Assembly: GCA_034440455.1 (NCBI GenBank)
Contig: JAWXCB010000079.1
Coordinates: 1 to 33,522, forward strand
Origin: JAWXCB01 sp034440455
Lineage (GTDB): Bacteria > Bacteroidota > Bacteroidia > Chitinophagales > CAIOSU01
Direction of reading: 5' to 3'
Length of the DNA: 33,522 nucleotides
Shown here: positions 17,663 to 25,466 of the stretch, in pieces
Layout: each line of letters starts with the position of its first letter
How positions within the stretch are numbered: the stretch's first letter is position 1
Position numbers and translations under genes: made by a program
The notes under the pieces: generated by a model
Database searches by the model: none
What the model saw: the letters and a program-made list of their open reading frames with translations, nothing else
Told to the model about the DNA's origin: nothing

Positions 17663-17694
17663 TTTTGCCCGCAAATAAGGGTTTCTTATTTTTC
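17663..17694 (+). promoter_or_regulatory. Possible promoter of the acyltransferase gene
   Basis: TTTTG (17663-17667) is followed after exactly 19 bp by TATTTTTC (17687-17694), a 7/8 match to TAnnTTTG. Transcription would then start almost at the ATG at 17701, which would mean a leaderless mRNA. This would exclude the upstream TTG at 17656 as a start. The T-rich context makes a chance match plausible. Confidence 0.3.
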
Positions 17695-17700
17695 AAAAAT

Positions 17701-19419
17701 ATGGAGCAAAACGAAGCGGATAAAAGCGATGAGTTGAAGGAGTATGTCATTCAGGAATATGATGTAATAGAGCCGGATATTACCAAGTGGCCTATTTATC
17801 AACTGAGTGCGCGGAGGTATGAATTTATTGAGGAAGTGAAGCGGGCGAGTTTGGAGAAAAGCCTTCAGCATTTTAAAGGCAGCAATTTATTGTCGGACGA
17901 GCTTGCCCGCACAGTTTATCAGGAACGTATCCGCATTACGCAAAATCCCTGGAAGGCAGACGCGGAAGATGAGAAGGAGTTTTGGGGAGATATTAAAAAT
18001 GAATTGGTGCAGGTGTCGCGCATTGACGATGCGCCTGCGCGGAATGAAGAAGAAAAGAAGCTCGCTCAAAATATCATCTCGCGCTATGCCAATGAAATCG
18101 CGGGCACGTTTGATGATTCCATTTACCGGTTTGCAAAAGTTGCAATTCCGTTTGGTATTTCACGCCTGCTGAATTCCACTGTCGGGAAAAATTTCAAACA
18201 AAAGCTGAGTCAGCAGTTCGGCATCCGTGACCGCGTGATTTTTGAAGGAGATATTGATACCATCCGCGAACTGTCGAAACAACATACGGTGGTCATTGTG
18301 CCTACGCATATCAGCAACCTCGACTCAATGGTGATTGGCTGGGCGATTCAGGAAATCGGATTACCTGCATTTATCTATGGCGCGGGGTTGAATCTTTTTG
18401 GAATCAAGTTGCTTGCTTTTTTCATGAACAAGTTGGGCGCATACAAAGTGGATAGGCGCAAGAAAAACCAACTGTATCTTGAAACGCTTAAAACATATTC
18501 TGAACTTGCTGTGCATAGCGGATGCCACAGTTTGTTTTTTCCGGGCGGCACACGCTCACGCTCAGGCGGCATTGAGAAACATTTGAAGCTCGGCTTGCTG
18601 GGAACTGCATTGGATGCGCAATACATGAACTACGTGAATCATGGCGATGTAGCGAAAAAAATGATTATCGTTCCGGTAGTGATGAATTATCATTTTGTGC
18701 TGGAAGCGCCCAACCTCATCGAGGAACACTTGAAAAGAACAGGACGTGAGTTTTACCTGATGGAAAAACCGGATTCGCTTTCCACTTCCACAAAAATGGC
18801 GCGCTTCATTTTTAAATTTCTCACACAAACTTCGCGGCTCTATCTCTCCTTCGCTCCCTGCATGGATTTGTTCGGCAACCGCGTGGATAAATATGGCGTG
18901 AGCTATGACAACAACAACCGCGTGGTTGACGTGCAGAAATATTTCGTTTCTGACGGAATCCTAAAGGATGACCAGCAGCGCAATGCGCAATATGTAAAAA
19001 TGCTGGGCGATGTAATCGTGGAGCGCTATTTCAAATACAACATCGTGATGACAAGTCAGTTGGTGGCGTTCACGGCTTTTGAAATGATAAAAAAGAATTT
19101 CAAAAGATTAGACGTGTTCGGCATTTTGCGGTTGCCGCCCGAAGACACGATTTTGCCTGCTGATGAGTTTATGAAAACTTGCGAGCGTTTGCGTGATAGA
19201 TTGCTACAGATGAATAAGGAGGAAAAGATAAAACTGACGCACACGATGCACAAAAGCATTGAGCATATTGTGGAGCGCGGCTTGCAACAAGTGGGGCTTT
19301 ATCATGACCGCAGACCGCTGGCGCGAAAAAAGAATGGCGATATCATGAGTCCTGATTTGAAGTTGTTGTATTTCTATCACAATCGGTTGGAAGGATATGG
19401 GTTGGAAAAATTTGTATGA
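17701..19419 (+). CDS. PlsB-like glycerol-phosphate acyltransferase
   Basis: A 572-residue acyltransferase that probably puts the first acyl chain on glycerol-3-phosphate, or acylates lysophosphatidate, at the inner membrane. The PlsC/LPLAT catalytic block has the HxxxxD motif HISNLD (H203, D208), motif II around YKVDRRKKN, and the substrate-binding FPGGTRSRSG (about 279-288). A long N-terminal extension and a helical C-terminal part make it closer in size to PlsB-type GPAT than to the 240-residue PlsC. The frame is open to a TTG at 17656, but the ATG at 17701 begins a normal soluble N-terminus and is preferred. It is followed by gpsA after 94 bp. GpsA makes glycerol-3-phosphate, so the pair would supply and use the same substrate. 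Confidence 0.85.
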   Translation: MEQNEADKSDELKEYVIQEYDVIEPDITKWPIYQLSARRYEFIEEVKRASLEKSLQHFKGSNLLSDELARTVYQERIRITQNPWKADAEDEKEFWGDIKNELVQVSRIDDAPARNEEEKKLAQNIISRYANEIAGTFDDSIYRFAKVAIPFGISRLLNSTVGKNFKQKLSQQFGIRDRVIFEGDIDTIRELSKQHTVVIVPTHISNLDSMVIGWAIQEIGLPAFIYGAGLNLFGIKLLAFFMNKLGAYKVDRRKKNQLYLETLKTYSELAVHSGCHSLFFPGGTRSRSGGIEKHLKLGLLGTALDAQYMNYVNHGDVAKKMIIVPVVMNYHFVLEAPNLIEEHLKRTGREFYLMEKPDSLSTSTKMARFIFKFLTQTSRLYLSFAPCMDLFGNRVDKYGVSYDNNNRVVDVQKYFVSDGILKDDQQRNAQYVKMLGDVIVERYFKYNIVMTSQLVAFTAFEMIKKNFKRLDVFGILRLPPEDTILPADEFMKTCERLRDRLLQMNKEEKIKLTHTMHKSIEHIVERGLQQVGLYHDRRPLARKKNGDIMSPDLKLLYFYHNRLEGYGLEKFV

Positions 19420-19513
19420 TGCGCTGATTTGTAAAGGAGAAGAGATGCTAATAAGAAGAAAAATAAAATTTTGATCCACACAAATCACAACCCTCCACCC
19501 CCAACACCCGGAA

Positions 19514-20557
19514 ATGTCTGAAAACAAAATCATAGGCGTAGTCGGCACGGGCAACTTCGGTGTTGCGCTTGCAAACCTGATTGCTGAAAATCATGAGGTG
19601 ATGCTCTATGCCCGCAGACCGGAGGTAGTGGAGCAAATCCGTGTTACGCGCGAGTTTGCAAAGCAAAAGGTAAATGCTTCAATTATTGCAACCAATAGTT
19701 TACAAGAAGTTGCAGAGCGCTGCACGTTGATTTTCCCGGTTATCCCTTCTGCATTTTTTAGCGAGATGCTGGACAATCTTTCCCCCTTTCTGCATCCCGA
19801 CCATATCTTGATTCATGGCACGAAGGGTTTTTATGTGAAATTGAAAGAAGAAGAGAAGTTGGAAGATTTGCACTCGCTTTCCCGCGACCGCATCCAAACG
19901 ATGAGCGAGCTGATTCGTGAAAAAACAGTGGTGGTGCGCGTGGGTTGCCTGTCGGGACCCAATCTTGCTGCCGAGCTTGCGCTGCATCTTCCTGCGGGAA
20001 CAGTAATCGCAAGTCCCTTTAATGAAGTAATTCGCATCGGACGAAAAACATTACGCAGTGACCGGCTGCAAGTGTTTGGAACACATGACATCACCGGAGT
20101 GGAACTTGCTGGCGTAATGAAAAATATTGTCGCCATCGGCTCAGGCGCAGTAACGGGATTGGAAATCGGTGAAAACGCGCGCGCGCTTTTTATTTCCCGC
20201 GCCTTTAATGAACTCATTCGCATCGGCACTGCGCTGGGCGGAGATGTGAAAGCCTTTCTTGGCTTGGCGGGCATTGGCGATATCATTGCGACTGCATCAA
20301 GCCGCTTCAGCCGCAACTACACGGTGGGCTTGCGTCTTGCAGCAGGAGAAAATTTGCAGCGCATCCTTGAAACATCTGATGAAGTTGCGGAAGGTATTAA
20401 CACAGTGCGCATCACTAAACTGCTTGCTGATCACTACAAAGTGAAAGCGCCCATCACCAATATTATCTATCGCGTGTTGTTTCATGATTTAAGCGTTAGT
20501 AATGCTGTTGATTATTTAATGAAATATCAGTTCGACAGAGACGTGGATTTTCTTTAA
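19514..20557 (+). CDS. gpsA: NAD(P)-dependent glycerol-3-phosphate dehydrogenase
   Basis: A 347-residue cytoplasmic enzyme reducing dihydroxyacetone phosphate to sn-glycerol-3-phosphate for phospholipids. The Rossmann motif GVVGTGNFG lies at residues 8-16, and HGTKG at 101-105. SGPNLAAELA (147-156) matches the family's SGPSFAxE, with N150 in place of Ser. The catalytic lysine is K203 in ELAGVMKNIVAIGSG, and the substrate-binding segment ENARALFISRAFNE follows. The length is normal. It lies behind the acyltransferase gene on the same strand, and the next gene starts 64 bp later, so it may be part of a short operon. No Shine-Dalgarno is evident before the ATG. Confidence 0.96.
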   Translation: MSENKIIGVVGTGNFGVALANLIAENHEVMLYARRPEVVEQIRVTREFAKQKVNASIIATNSLQEVAERCTLIFPVIPSAFFSEMLDNLSPFLHPDHILIHGTKGFYVKLKEEEKLEDLHSLSRDRIQTMSELIREKTVVVRVGCLSGPNLAAELALHLPAGTVIASPFNEVIRIGRKTLRSDRLQVFGTHDITGVELAGVMKNIVAIGSGAVTGLEIGENARALFISRAFNELIRIGTALGGDVKAFLGLAGIGDIIATASSRFSRNYTVGLRLAAGENLQRILETSDEVAEGINTVRITKLLADHYKVKAPITNIIYRVLFHDLSVSNAVDYLMKYQFDRDVDFL

Positions 20558-20621
20558 GCTGTTGAAAGAATCATTTCCTGCTGAGTGAGCGTCCCGTTAT
20601 TTTTCAGAAAATTTTCCTCGT

Positions 20622-20999
20622 ATGTTTTCTTCAAAAGCTGTTCAAACAATTGCTTTGCTTGTTCTCTCAAACACCTTCATGACGCTTGCATGGTACGGAC
20701 ATTTGAAATTCAAAGAGTTTAAATGGTTTGAAAGTTTTGGCTTATTTGCAATCATCGCAATCAGTTGGGGCATTGCATTCTTTGAATACTGCTTTCAGGT
20801 TCCCGCGAATCGAATTGGTTTTCAAGGCAACGGTGGTCCGTTTGCGCTTGTAGAATTAAAAGTGATTCAGGAAGTAATTACACTTTTGATTTTCGTTGTG
20901 TTTTCCGTAGTCTTTTTCAAAACGGAAACATTCAAAATGAATCATGTCATCGGCTTTGTGTTTCTTGTGCTGGCGGTGTATTTCATATTTAAGAAATGA
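20622..20999 (+). CDS. DUF486 / DMT-like small membrane protein
   Basis: A 125-residue protein with four predicted membrane segments (about 7-25, 39-57, 83-101, 105-123), matching the DUF486 family of the drug/metabolite transporter superfamily. The family signature is visible as NTFMTLAWYGHLKF near the N-terminus, SWGIAFFEYCFQVPANRIG in the middle and LKVIQEVITLLIF near the third helix. Members look like half-size EmrE-type transporters and may work as dimers; the substrate is unknown. The first helix contains polar and aromatic residues, but no EmrE-type membrane Glu is seen at the usual place. It follows gpsA by 64 bp, with no obvious functional link. Confidence 0.88.
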   Translation: MFSSKAVQTIALLVLSNTFMTLAWYGHLKFKEFKWFESFGLFAIIAISWGIAFFEYCFQVPANRIGFQGNGGPFALVELKVIQEVITLLIFVVFSVVFFKTETFKMNHVIGFVFLVLAVYFIFKK

Positions 21000-21034
21000 A
21001 AAGCGTAATTTAGAAGTAAGAAAAACCAGAATGG

Positions 21035-21646
21035 ATGAGTGAAGGTTTTCTAAAGGTTGAAGATCCTGATATGTCTGGCTCGTACACCGCTAAAGATTAT
21101 TTAAGCTGGCAGTTGGATGAATTAGTGGAATTGATTCGCGGCAAGATTTACAAGATGTCATCTGCCCCTTCAAGCAATCACCAGGATATTTCTATCCAGT
21201 TTTTGGATCAAATGCTGGACTATTTCAGAAATAAAGAGTGCAGCATATTTCATGCTCCGTTTGATGTTTACTTTGTGCATGAAGGCGAGCATTACAAAGA
21301 ATCAAAAAATATTGTAGAGCCTGACTTGTGCGTGATTTGCAATGCGTCAAAAATCAAAAAGTTTGGTTGCGTGGGCGCGCCAGACCTCCTCGTAGAAATT
21401 CTTTCTCCCTCTACATTAACTAAAGACCGAAAACTGAAATTCGAGTTATATGAAGAATTCGGTGTGCTCGAATATTGGATTGTTTCCCTGACAAACCATT
21501 CGGTTACTATTCACCTTTTGGAAAACAAGAAATACAAAACCTTGAAACCGCTTACCTCAAAGGAGAAGCTGGAATCAAAATTTTTTCCGGGGTTAGAAAT
21601 CGAGCTAAAGAAGGTGTTCAGAAATGTGACGGGCAACGAAGATTGA
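21035..21646 (+). CDS. Uma2-family PD-(D/E)XK nuclease-fold protein
   Basis: A 203-residue Uma2 (DUF820) protein. The nuclease core is recognisable: EPDLCVI carries the metal-binding Asp, followed by GAPDLLVEILSPST with the E-x-L/K-type position and a downstream DRKLKFELYEEFGVLEYWIV segment typical of the family. Uma2 proteins are abundant in cyanobacteria and other groups, often in multiple copies, and their biological role is not established; they are annotated as restriction-endonuclease-fold proteins. An ATG at 21031 is out of frame, so the start is the ATG at 21035. The next gene begins 3 bp after its stop, which suggests co-transcription. The gene could be mobile, but no flanking repeats are seen. 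Confidence 0.88.
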   Translation: MSEGFLKVEDPDMSGSYTAKDYLSWQLDELVELIRGKIYKMSSAPSSNHQDISIQFLDQMLDYFRNKECSIFHAPFDVYFVHEGEHYKESKNIVEPDLCVICNASKIKKFGCVGAPDLLVEILSPSTLTKDRKLKFELYEEFGVLEYWIVSLTNHSVTIHLLENKKYKTLKPLTSKEKLESKFFPGLEIELKKVFRNVTGNED

Positions 21647-21649
21647 TTC

Positions 21650-21928
21650 ATGCGCGAACATGCTTTCGATATCATCAAATTTGCTTACGGGCTGGTCGGC
21701 ATCATCGGCTTCATCGCTTACATCCCCACTATCAAAGACTTATACCTACACAAGAAGCGCAGCGCGAATAGGCTCTCTTATGTATTATGGACGCTTTCCA
21801 CTTTCATTGCGATGCTCTACAGTTTCTTTGTGCTGAATGACTTCCTCTTTCGCTTGGTTTCCACGCTCAACTTTATTGCATGCGCAATTACGTTGCTCCT
21901 CGTGGCAATGCTTTCGGAAAAAGAATGA
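21650..21928 (+). CDS. SemiSWEET-like PQ-loop membrane protein
   Basis: A 92-residue protein with three membrane helices, the size and layout of a bacterial SemiSWEET sugar transporter, which works as a homodimer. The conserved first helix reads GLVGIIGFIAYIPTIKDLY, with the AYIPTI/PQ-loop-like motif, followed by KKRSANRLSYVLWTLST. The third helix is LNFIACAITLLLVAML. The motif Pro-Thr replaces the classical PQ pair. The family moves sugars by alternating access, but the substrate here cannot be inferred, and the neighbours give no sugar context. It starts 3 bp after the Uma2 gene and converges on the SulP gene, with a 12-bp gap between stop codons. Confidence 0.83.
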   Translation: MREHAFDIIKFAYGLVGIIGFIAYIPTIKDLYLHKKRSANRLSYVLWTLSTFIAMLYSFFVLNDFLFRLVSTLNFIACAITLLLVAMLSEKE

Positions 21929-21940
21929 TTTAAAATCGAA

Positions 21941-23584
21941 TTATACCGCGCTCTTTTCCTGTTGCTGTTTTTTTTGTTTCACAGAATGTTCAACAAGCAA
22001 AGCAGCCGATTGCTCTTTTACAGATTGCACATTCCCCCCGTTTTCAATTTCATACACATCCTTGAATCCAACAGTGGTACAGTGAATATTTTTCAGTGGC
22101 GCTTTGATTTCAATAAACTCGCGGATAAGCTCCAGCACATCAAAATCAATATAATTAGAAGCAGAAGCATCCAGTTCTACCGATGAATGTTGTGGCAAAT
22201 GGTCAAGCGTTTCGCGAATGCTGGCTTTGTTCAGAAAAGAAACTTCTTCCGAAAGACGGATTTTAATCACCTCACCTTCTTTATGTTTTTCATGATGGAA
22301 GTAATAAGAATTTTTAAAATTGCCGCGCAGGATGCCGCCAATGCTCACGGCAAGCCCAATGCCCACACCGGTCAATAAATCAGTAAGCACAACTGCAACC
22401 ACCGTTACAATAAAGGGCGCCCATTGATATTTCCCGTTTGCAAACATGGCTTTGAAAAGAGAAGGCTTTGCCAGCTTGTAGCCGGTGTGCAGCAAAATTG
22501 CCGCAAGAGCCGCAAGCGGAATTTTATTCAAAATGCCCGGAATCAGCACTGCGCATCCAAGTAATAAAACGCCATGAAAAATCGCAGACATTTTTGTTTT
22601 AGCATTTGCATTGATGTTTGCGCTGCTGCGCACAATTACGCTGGTGATGGGCAAGCCCCCTATTAAACCGGAAAGCGTGTTTCCGATTCCCTGCGCAAAC
22701 ATTTCTTTATTCGTATTTGTAACGCGCTTCTGCGGGTCAATTTTATCCACTGCTTCAATGCACAATAACGTTTCAATAGAAGCAACGGCAGTAATAGTAA
22801 GCGCTACGACCCAGACGTCAGGATTTTGAATTTGTGAAAAATCAGGGAACGTGAAAAAACTCAGGAAGTCAGTAAACGATTCGGCAACGGGAACATTTAC
22901 AAGATGATTGCCCGCGATGGCAAGCGAAGGAATATTTTTAAACAGGAATTCGCTGAGTAAAATACTTGTAACTACGGCAACCAATCCGCCCGGCAGCAGC
23001 TTCGCGTATTTTTTCACTGCCTGCGTTTCAAACAATATAATTATCGCCAATGCAATAAACGCGATGAGCGTTGCGCCCGGGTGAATGAATTTAAGAGCGG
23101 AGAACAATGCAGAGAATGAATTATCGCCATCAGCCTGCGTAAATGCAAAGTCGCCTTCTGCATCGCTGTCATAGCCCAGGGCATGGGGAATTTGTTTGAG
23201 GATAATGATAATACCGATGCCTGTGAGCATCCCCTTAATCACATTTCCCGGAAAATAATTTGCGATGATACCCGCCTTCACAATTCCAAGAATGATTTGA
23301 AAAATGCCCGTGAGCACCACTGCAAGCAGGAATGCTTCAAACGAACCCAGCTTGCTCACTGCGGCAAGCACCACTGCGACCAATCCCGCAGCGGGACCGC
23401 TCACGCTTAGTTGGCTGTTGCTGAGCATGCCCACCACAATGCCGCCAATTACGCCCGCTATAATGCCGCTGAAAAAAGGCGCGCCCGAAGCGAGCGCTAT
23501 TCCCAGACACAGCGGCAATGCAACGAGAAAGACTACCAACCCTGCGGGCAAATCAATTTTCAGTTCTTTAAAGATGTTCTTCAT
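21941..23584 (-). CDS. SulP-family anion transporter (likely bicarbonate)
   Basis: A 547-residue inner-membrane transporter of the SulP/SLC26 family. The N-terminal core has about 12-14 hydrophobic segments (residues 10-400) with the family signature LPLCLGIALASGAPFFSG near residues 24-41 and SGPAAGLVAVV near 62-72. The C-terminal STAS domain (about 440-530) carries VELDASASNYIDFD. SulP proteins move sulfate, bicarbonate or other anions, often with sodium or protons. A beta-carbonic anhydrase gene lies 42 bp upstream on the same strand. Such pairs are known in many bacteria and support bicarbonate as substrate by inference. The start codon is ATG at 23584. The C-terminal tail is rich in Gln and Lys. 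Confidence 0.92.
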   Translation of the reverse strand: MKNIFKELKIDLPAGLVVFLVALPLCLGIALASGAPFFSGIIAGVIGGIVVGMLSNSQLSVSGPAAGLVAVVLAAVSKLGSFEAFLLAVVLTGIFQIILGIVKAGIIANYFPGNVIKGMLTGIGIIIILKQIPHALGYDSDAEGDFAFTQADGDNSFSALFSALKFIHPGATLIAFIALAIIILFETQAVKKYAKLLPGGLVAVVTSILLSEFLFKNIPSLAIAGNHLVNVPVAESFTDFLSFFTFPDFSQIQNPDVWVVALTITAVASIETLLCIEAVDKIDPQKRVTNTNKEMFAQGIGNTLSGLIGGLPITSVIVRSSANINANAKTKMSAIFHGVLLLGCAVLIPGILNKIPLAALAAILLHTGYKLAKPSLFKAMFANGKYQWAPFIVTVVAVVLTDLLTGVGIGLAVSIGGILRGNFKNSYYFHHEKHKEGEVIKIRLSEEVSFLNKASIRETLDHLPQHSSVELDASASNYIDFDVLELIREFIEIKAPLKNIHCTTVGFKDVYEIENGGNVQSVKEQSAALLVEHSVKQKKQQQEKSAV

Positions 23585-23626
23585 TTTTCAGTTTGATTCT
23601 GTTTAAAAAATATTTTTCAACAATTA

Positions 23627-24274
23627 TCAGGCAACAACTCCGGTGTCAAACACATAGATGTCTTGCAATTCGGTGTTGTCGCGCACAGTAACATTGAGGT
23701 CAACCAACAGTCCGTTTGCAACATCATACACCAAACCATGCACGTAGGGCTGCTTTCTTTTTTGCCATGCGTTTTGAATGATGGAAGTCTTGCAGAGGTC
23801 ATATACCTGCTCCATCACATTCACTTCCACAAAACGCCTTCCGCGTTGCATCGGGTCGGTAATTGCATCCAACTCCGACTGATACATGCGGTACACATCT
23901 TTGATGTGGCGCAGCCAGTTATCAATCAAGCCAACTTGCTTATTGCCCATCGCTGCAAGCACGCCACCGCAGCCATAATGCCCGCACACGATTACATGCT
24001 TCACTTCAAGCACATTCACGGCATAGTCGAGCACGCTCAACATACTCATGTCCGTATGCACCACCATGTTTGCGATGTTGCGATGCACAAATACTTCACC
24101 TGGCTGTGTACCCGTGATTTCATTTGCAGGAACGCGACTGTCAGAGCAGCCAATCCACAGAAATGGCGGTTTTTGCCCGTTTGCAAGCCGCGCAAAAAAT
24201 GCCGGATCTTTCGCGTTCATTTCATCCACCCATTGGCGGTTGCCTTCAAATATTTTATTGTATGATTCTTCCAT
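23627..24274 (-). CDS. Beta-class carbonic anhydrase
   Basis: A 215-residue zinc enzyme that interconverts CO2 and bicarbonate. The zinc ligands are C43, H99 and C102, and the catalytic dyad is D45-R47 in CSDSRVPA, followed by HRNIANMV (64-71) and CGHYGCGGV (97-105). The length matches E. coli Can. It has no signal peptide, so it is cytoplasmic. It is the first gene of a two-gene unit with the SulP transporter 42 bp downstream, suggesting that imported bicarbonate is balanced with CO2 for carboxylation reactions or pH control. No clear promoter box was found in the short upstream stretch. The start is ATG at 24274. Confidence 0.96.
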   Translation of the reverse strand: MEESYNKIFEGNRQWVDEMNAKDPAFFARLANGQKPPFLWIGCSDSRVPANEITGTQPGEVFVHRNIANMVVHTDMSMLSVLDYAVNVLEVKHVIVCGHYGCGGVLAAMGNKQVGLIDNWLRHIKDVYRMYQSELDAITDPMQRGRRFVEVNVMEQVYDLCKTSIIQNAWQKRKQPYVHGLVYDVANGLLVDLNVTVRDNTELQDIYVFDTGVVA

Positions 24275-24365
24275 TGTTTATGTTTTTGATGTTTAAATTT
24301 TTTTTAGCAAACAAAATTGCAGCAGCGCAAATACGTTGCTTCATGCGCAGGAATACGCAGCTTCA

Positions 24366-24383
24366 TTTCGCCAAATGGCGAGA
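24366..24383 (-). terminator. Small hairpin after the hypothetical gene
   Basis: A 5-bp GC-rich stem (24368-24372 with 24377-24381), extendable by two weaker pairs, lies about 13 bp past the stop codon of the gene ending at 24396 and ahead of the carbonic anhydrase gene. There is no T-run, so a terminator role is only a guess. Confidence 0.25.
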
Positions 24384-24395
24384 GGGAAATACAGA

Positions 24396-24722
24396 TTATA
24401 CTTGTTTGGGAGGAGGAACGACTACATCAAAAGAGGGAGCGCAGTATTTGCGCTCGCTGATGATATGCAGCGAACTGAGTGTTACGTGCGCGCTGATGAG
24501 TTGGTGAATTTCTACGGTGAATTTGTTTTCGTTAATTTCTTTTTTCTCTACCTTTTCTTTTGCGTCAGCCTTCTGGTCGTTTTCTTCCACATTTTCCATC
24601 CAATAAAGAGGATTGTCCGTGGAGGAAATCATGAGTGCGAGGTCTTTTGTAAACAAAAGACTGACAAGAATGAGCAAATATTTAATGTGACGGTTCACTT
24701 TTCGGGTACTAAAGATACGCAT
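24396..24722 (-). CDS. Small membrane-anchored hypothetical protein
   Basis: I do not recognise this protein. It has 108 residues from the ATG at 24722; a GTG at 24698 would give a tidier N-terminus starting just before the hydrophobic segment. A single hydrophobic stretch (KYLLILVSLLFT, about residues 14-26) is followed by a highly charged linker rich in Lys and Glu (about 45-66), then a mixed region with histidines and a C-terminal VVVPPPKQV. It could be a periplasmic or inner-membrane protein, like many small Bacteroidota hypotheticals. It lies between carbonic anhydrase and the GNAT gene on the same strand (38 bp from the latter). The opposite-strand frame (24336-24755) looks like its shadow. 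Confidence 0.5.
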   Translation of the reverse strand: MRIFSTRKVNRHIKYLLILVSLLFTKDLALMISSTDNPLYWMENVEENDQKADAKEKVEKKEINENKFTVEIHQLISAHVTLSSLHIISERKYCAPSFDVVVPPPKQV

Positions 24723-24760
24723 CGGCAGATTAAGTGTTCTGTGAAAAACTGTTAGACAAT

Positions 24761-25288
24761 TTAATCTTCGCTTGGTTTTGCAGGCGTATCAAGAATTAAT
24801 TCCAAAAATTTTAGGTCGAGCCACTTGCCGAATTTGTAAGACACCTGGTGCAGATGCCCTGCTTCTTTGAAGTGGAAATGCTCGTGGAATTTGATACTTC
24901 CGGTATTGTTGGCATCCACGCCACCGAGAAGGCAGTGCATATTGTTTGCGCGGGCTGCTTCAATAATTCTTGCAAGCAGTTTTTTTCCAATGCCTTGATT
25001 GCGGAAATCAGGATGGATATAAACAGAATGTTCCACCGTGTATTTGTAGCCTTGCTTCATCCTGAATTTTCCATAAGAAGCAAAACCGACTACCTTATCA
25101 TGGAGCAGCGCAACGAATACGGGGAAATTATTTTTCTGCTGCTCCCGAAACCACTGCGCGCGCATTTCCAGCGTGTGCGGCTTGTAATCATAAACAGCAG
25201 TGGTGTTTAGAATCGCATCGTTATAGATTTCAAGGATGCCGGGTAAATCGGTCTCGGTAGCTTGCCGAATGAAAAACTCAGTTGTCAT
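24761..25288 (-). CDS. GNAT-family N-acetyltransferase (Pat-like)
   Basis: A 175-residue acetyl-CoA-dependent acetyltransferase of the phosphinothricin acetyltransferase-like branch. Typical features are IRQATETDLPGILEIYNDAI at the N-terminus, the TTAVYDYKP segment, the central strand HSVYIHPDFRNQGIGKKLL with the Q/RxxGxG/A acetyl-CoA loop (RNQGIGKKL), and GGVDANNTGSIKFHEHFHF with the conserved N-x-x-S-x-x-F-H end. Family members acetylate phosphinothricin, methionine sulfoximine or related amino acid analogues, and sometimes free amino acids; the actual substrate is unknown. There is no signal peptide. It is followed by the small hypothetical gene, and the stretch upstream holds repeat copies rather than an evident promoter. 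Confidence 0.9.
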   Translation of the reverse strand: MTTEFFIRQATETDLPGILEIYNDAILNTTAVYDYKPHTLEMRAQWFREQQKNNFPVFVALLHDKVVGFASYGKFRMKQGYKYTVEHSVYIHPDFRNQGIGKKLLARIIEAARANNMHCLLGGVDANNTGSIKFHEHFHFKEAGHLHQVSYKFGKWLDLKFLELILDTPAKPSED

Positions 25289-25303
25289 TTTTGCTTTTGA
25301 TTA

Positions 25304-25338
25304 CCTCACCCCGCCCCTCTCCCGCAGGGAGGGAGTCC
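25304..25338 (-). repeat. Dispersed GTTTGGACTCCC repeat, copy 1
   Basis: Read on the minus strand, this copy starts with a GGACTCCCT segment and ends with GAGAGGGGCGGGGTGAGG, able to form a short hairpin around CTCCC/GGGAG. Two related copies lie at 25426-25463 (plus orientation) and 30354-30396 (plus orientation), so the family occurs at least three times in 5 kb, always between genes. Confidence 0.7.
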
Positions 25339-25425
25339 AAACGGTATGTCTTTAAAAGAAAAAAAATCATTTGCTCTAACATGAAAGAATTCATTGTTTT
25401 CAACCTCTTCAATGGAAAATGCTCG

Positions 25426-25463
25426 GGCTCCCCTCTCTAAATGGAGAGGGGGCGGGGGTGAAC
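25426..25463 (+). repeat. Dispersed GTTTGGACTCCC repeat, copy 2
   Basis: This copy reads GGCTCCCCTCTC, a short loop, then GAGAGGGGGCGGGGGTGAAC, and forms a hairpin. It lies opposite in orientation to copy 1, so the two face each other across 25339-25425, and it ends 3 bp before the kbl stop codon. It may act as a transcription end for kbl on the minus strand. Confidence 0.65.
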
Positions 25464-25466
25464 TTA

